Under the pieces are notes generated by a model. That model was not told the origin of the DNA. It saw nothing but the letters and a program-made list of their open reading frames with translations, and made no database searches. A stretch of DNA of 64,000 bases from Chamaecrista fasciculata (Eukaryota; Streptophyta; Magnoliopsida; Fabales; Fabaceae), in assembly GCA_003254925.1 (NCBI GenBank), contig QANZ01052372.1:20671-84670 (forward strand). The letters run 5' to 3'. Below, in pieces: positions 62,034 to 64,000 of this stretch (the first letter of the stretch is position 1; each line of letters opens with the position of its first letter). The position numbers were made by a program, and so were the translations under genes.

Positions 62034-64000
62034 GCCTTATATCGTGGAACTGCCGAGGCTTAGGTAAGGCCTCGGCACGCAGGAGAATACATCATCTGAT
62101 TCAGAATTCTCATCCGCCGTTGATGTACTTCTGCGAAACTTTTTTGAAGGTAGAGGTAGCTTGTAAATACTTTAGTAGTTATGGTTTTAGTAAATTTGTT
62201 GGTACTGATGTATCCGGTAGAAGTGGTGGTACAATCCTAGTGTGGGAAGACAATCAGAAGATCCAAGTTCTTGATATTTCTCCGCACTGGATTCATATTT
62301 TGTGGAGTCTTGATTCTGATAAAGATGTGTTAGTTACCTTTGTGTATGGACACCCAAAGACTCAGTTCCGTTATGTTTTATGGGACTTTATGAAGATGGT
62401 GGCTTCTCACAACGATCGGCCATGGCTGTTGGTGGGGGACTTTAATCAGATCCTGTGTGCCAAAGATAAACTGAGCAAGTGTGATCACACCCTGGGGGAA
62501 GACAGTTTTCGTGACACCATCAACTGCTGCGGGCTTGTTGATGTTATCCCTACAGGTGCGTGGTATACATGGTCTAATAATAGAAAGGGGCATGATGCAG
62601 TTTGGGAGAGAATAGACAGGACTCTTGTATCATCGGATTGGTTTTTACACTTTCCTGATACATCTGTTGAGTGTCAGGCAGTGGCAGCGTCGGATCACAG
62701 TCCAATTATTATTAGGATGTTCAACTGCATTCCTCAGAGGAGAAGGCCGATTAGGTTTGAGGCAGCCTGGATTCATGGAAATGCTTGTGATCAAGTGGTT
62801 AGTGATGCGTGGAGAGAAAATTTTCAAGGCTCATTTGCGTTTGTGGTCTCAAGGAAGAATGATTGGGTCATGAAGAAGCTGAGGAAATGGAATATTGAGG
62901 AGTTTGGATCGATACCTGCAAATATTAAAAAACTTCAAGCTGACCTTCAGGATGTGCAGAATAAATTACAGGTTCAGGCTTCTTGGGAACTCATGATGAA
63001 GGAAAGACAAATAAGACTTGATCTTGAGTCGTGGCTGGAGAAGGAACAACTGTTATGGGCCCAGAAGTCGAGGCAAATGTGGCTTATTAATAGGGACAGG
63101 AACACGTCTTATTTTCATAAAGTGGTGAAGAGGAGAAGTGCAGCGAATCGGATTACCAAGCTCCAGGATGATCAGGGCAGTTGGAAAGAGGATTATGAAG
63201 TGATTGAAGAGATGGCAGTCAATTATTTTCAACACTTGTATTCAATGGATGAGGAGGTAAGTCCTTCTGATATTGATATTTGGCTGTCGGATATCAAGCT
63301 GCCTAGAATTACCGATGCTCACAGGACGGGTTTGCTTAAACCCGTTTCCAATTTGGAAATTACTGAAGCACTCCATCAGCTAGAGGCCTTTAATTCTCCT
63401 GGTCCGGATGGTCTTCCCCCTGGTTTCTTTCAGCATTTTTGGCCATTAGTCTGTCATGATATTTGCAATATGGTACACAGTTTTTTTCAGAGAGGATATT
63501 TACTGAAGAAAATCAATGAGTCGTATATCACTCTGATCCCTAAAGTTTAAAACCCGGCTTCAATGCTTCAATTTCGGCCTATTAGCCTGTGCAATGCAAC
63601 GTATAAGATAATTTCGAAAATCATTGTCAACAGGTTGCAACCGATCATGGCTGACATTATAACCCCTTTCCAGAATGCCTTTGTAAAAGGCAGACTTATT
63701 TCCGATTGTACGCTTCTTGCGGCGGAAGTCATCAATTATGTGCATAGAGCTAAAAGATTGAAAACTGGATGGGGCGCGGCAAAGATTGATCTTTTTAAAG
63801 CATATGACAAACTTAGTTGGGAGTTCCTGCGAAAAGTTCTGGTTCACTCTGGGTTTCCTGAGCTCTGGGTTAGCATGATGATGGAGTGTGTCAAAACGGT
63901 CACTTACACATTGTTGTTTAATGGGCAAATAGCTGGTAAAGTTGTCCCACAGAGGGGGCTAAGGCAAGGGGATCCCTTGAGCCCATACCTGTTCATTCTG
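62030..64000 (+). pseudogene. LINE-B ORF2: endonuclease and reverse transcriptase, one nonsense codon, cut by window end
   Basis: It starts MSLISWNCRGLGKASARRRI. An apurinic-type endonuclease occupies residues ~1-230, with SWNCRGLG, the catalytic-site GDFNQI (Asp137), WYTWSNNRKGHDAVWERIDR and SDHSPI (Asp222-His223). Reverse transcriptase begins near residue 440 (AFNSPGPDGLPPGFF, SYITLIPKV). A TAA at 63548 replaces one codon, then the same frame continues ([63 protein letters not shown]) to the window edge. The YADD motif lies beyond 64000. It nicks target DNA and copies LINE RNA. One stop in ~650 codons indicates a recent death. Confidence 0.9.

Overview
This window is plant nuclear DNA, most likely from a eudicot. 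It is AT-rich, contains one intron-rich beta-glucosidase gene, and is otherwise filled with nested plant transposable elements: Ty3-gypsy/Athila-like and Ty1-copia elements, L1-type LINEs with DUF4283 ORF1 proteins, Mutator-like transposons and many foldback MITEs. Two long N runs (27484-27853 and 54021-54876) and four single Ns (12116, 23117, 35283, 46951) mark assembly joins. At least two of the single Ns coincide with repeat-driven assembly problems.

Layout. 1-2654: the gag end and LTR of an Athila-like element, whose gag is interrupted by a long copia-type LTR. 4472-4905: a Mutator-type MITE with a 9-bp target duplication. About 5.0-12.9 kb: an old LINE (LINE-A, + strand) split by a 2-kb solo LTR, a 1.36-kb TIR element and a second long LTR collapsed at a single N. 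12.9-16.6 kb: a foldback element, a copia pol remnant and a LINE ORF1 remnant. 16931-22181 (minus): a complete 12-exon GH1 beta-glucosidase, the only convincing host gene. 22-27.5 kb: intergenic sequence with foldback elements. 28-33 kb and 45.8-46.6 kb (minus): a Mutator-like transposase gene and a plant-mobile-domain (PMD) gene in the same orientation. The transposase gene is split by an Athila-like element (LTR 44356-45834, gag, pro-pol, partial second LTR 35284-36095).

The clearest unusual structure is at 33055-35281. A solo LTR with the same GCGGG target duplication sits in the same position of the same transposase gene, followed by a second identical copy of the transposase N-terminus that ends at a single N. 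Its 5' quarter differs from the intact element's right LTR and the rest is identical to it, as expected for LTR-LTR recombination. I read this as two alleles (solo LTR and full element) stitched in tandem by the assembler, although a true duplication is possible.

51.5-55.7 kb (minus): a young copia element (233-bp LTRs differing at one site) in tandem with a piece of a second copy, interrupted by another long copia LTR. 56.5-58.95 kb (+): a 5'-truncated LINE with poly(A). 59.15-64 kb (+): a nearly intact LINE (ORF1, ORF2) with an ATGA ORF1/ORF2 overlap and a few in-frame nonsense codons, running off the window. No tRNA, rRNA or CRISPR feature was seen, and I found no convincing new biochemical system. 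The main interest is in element structure and allele or assembly history.
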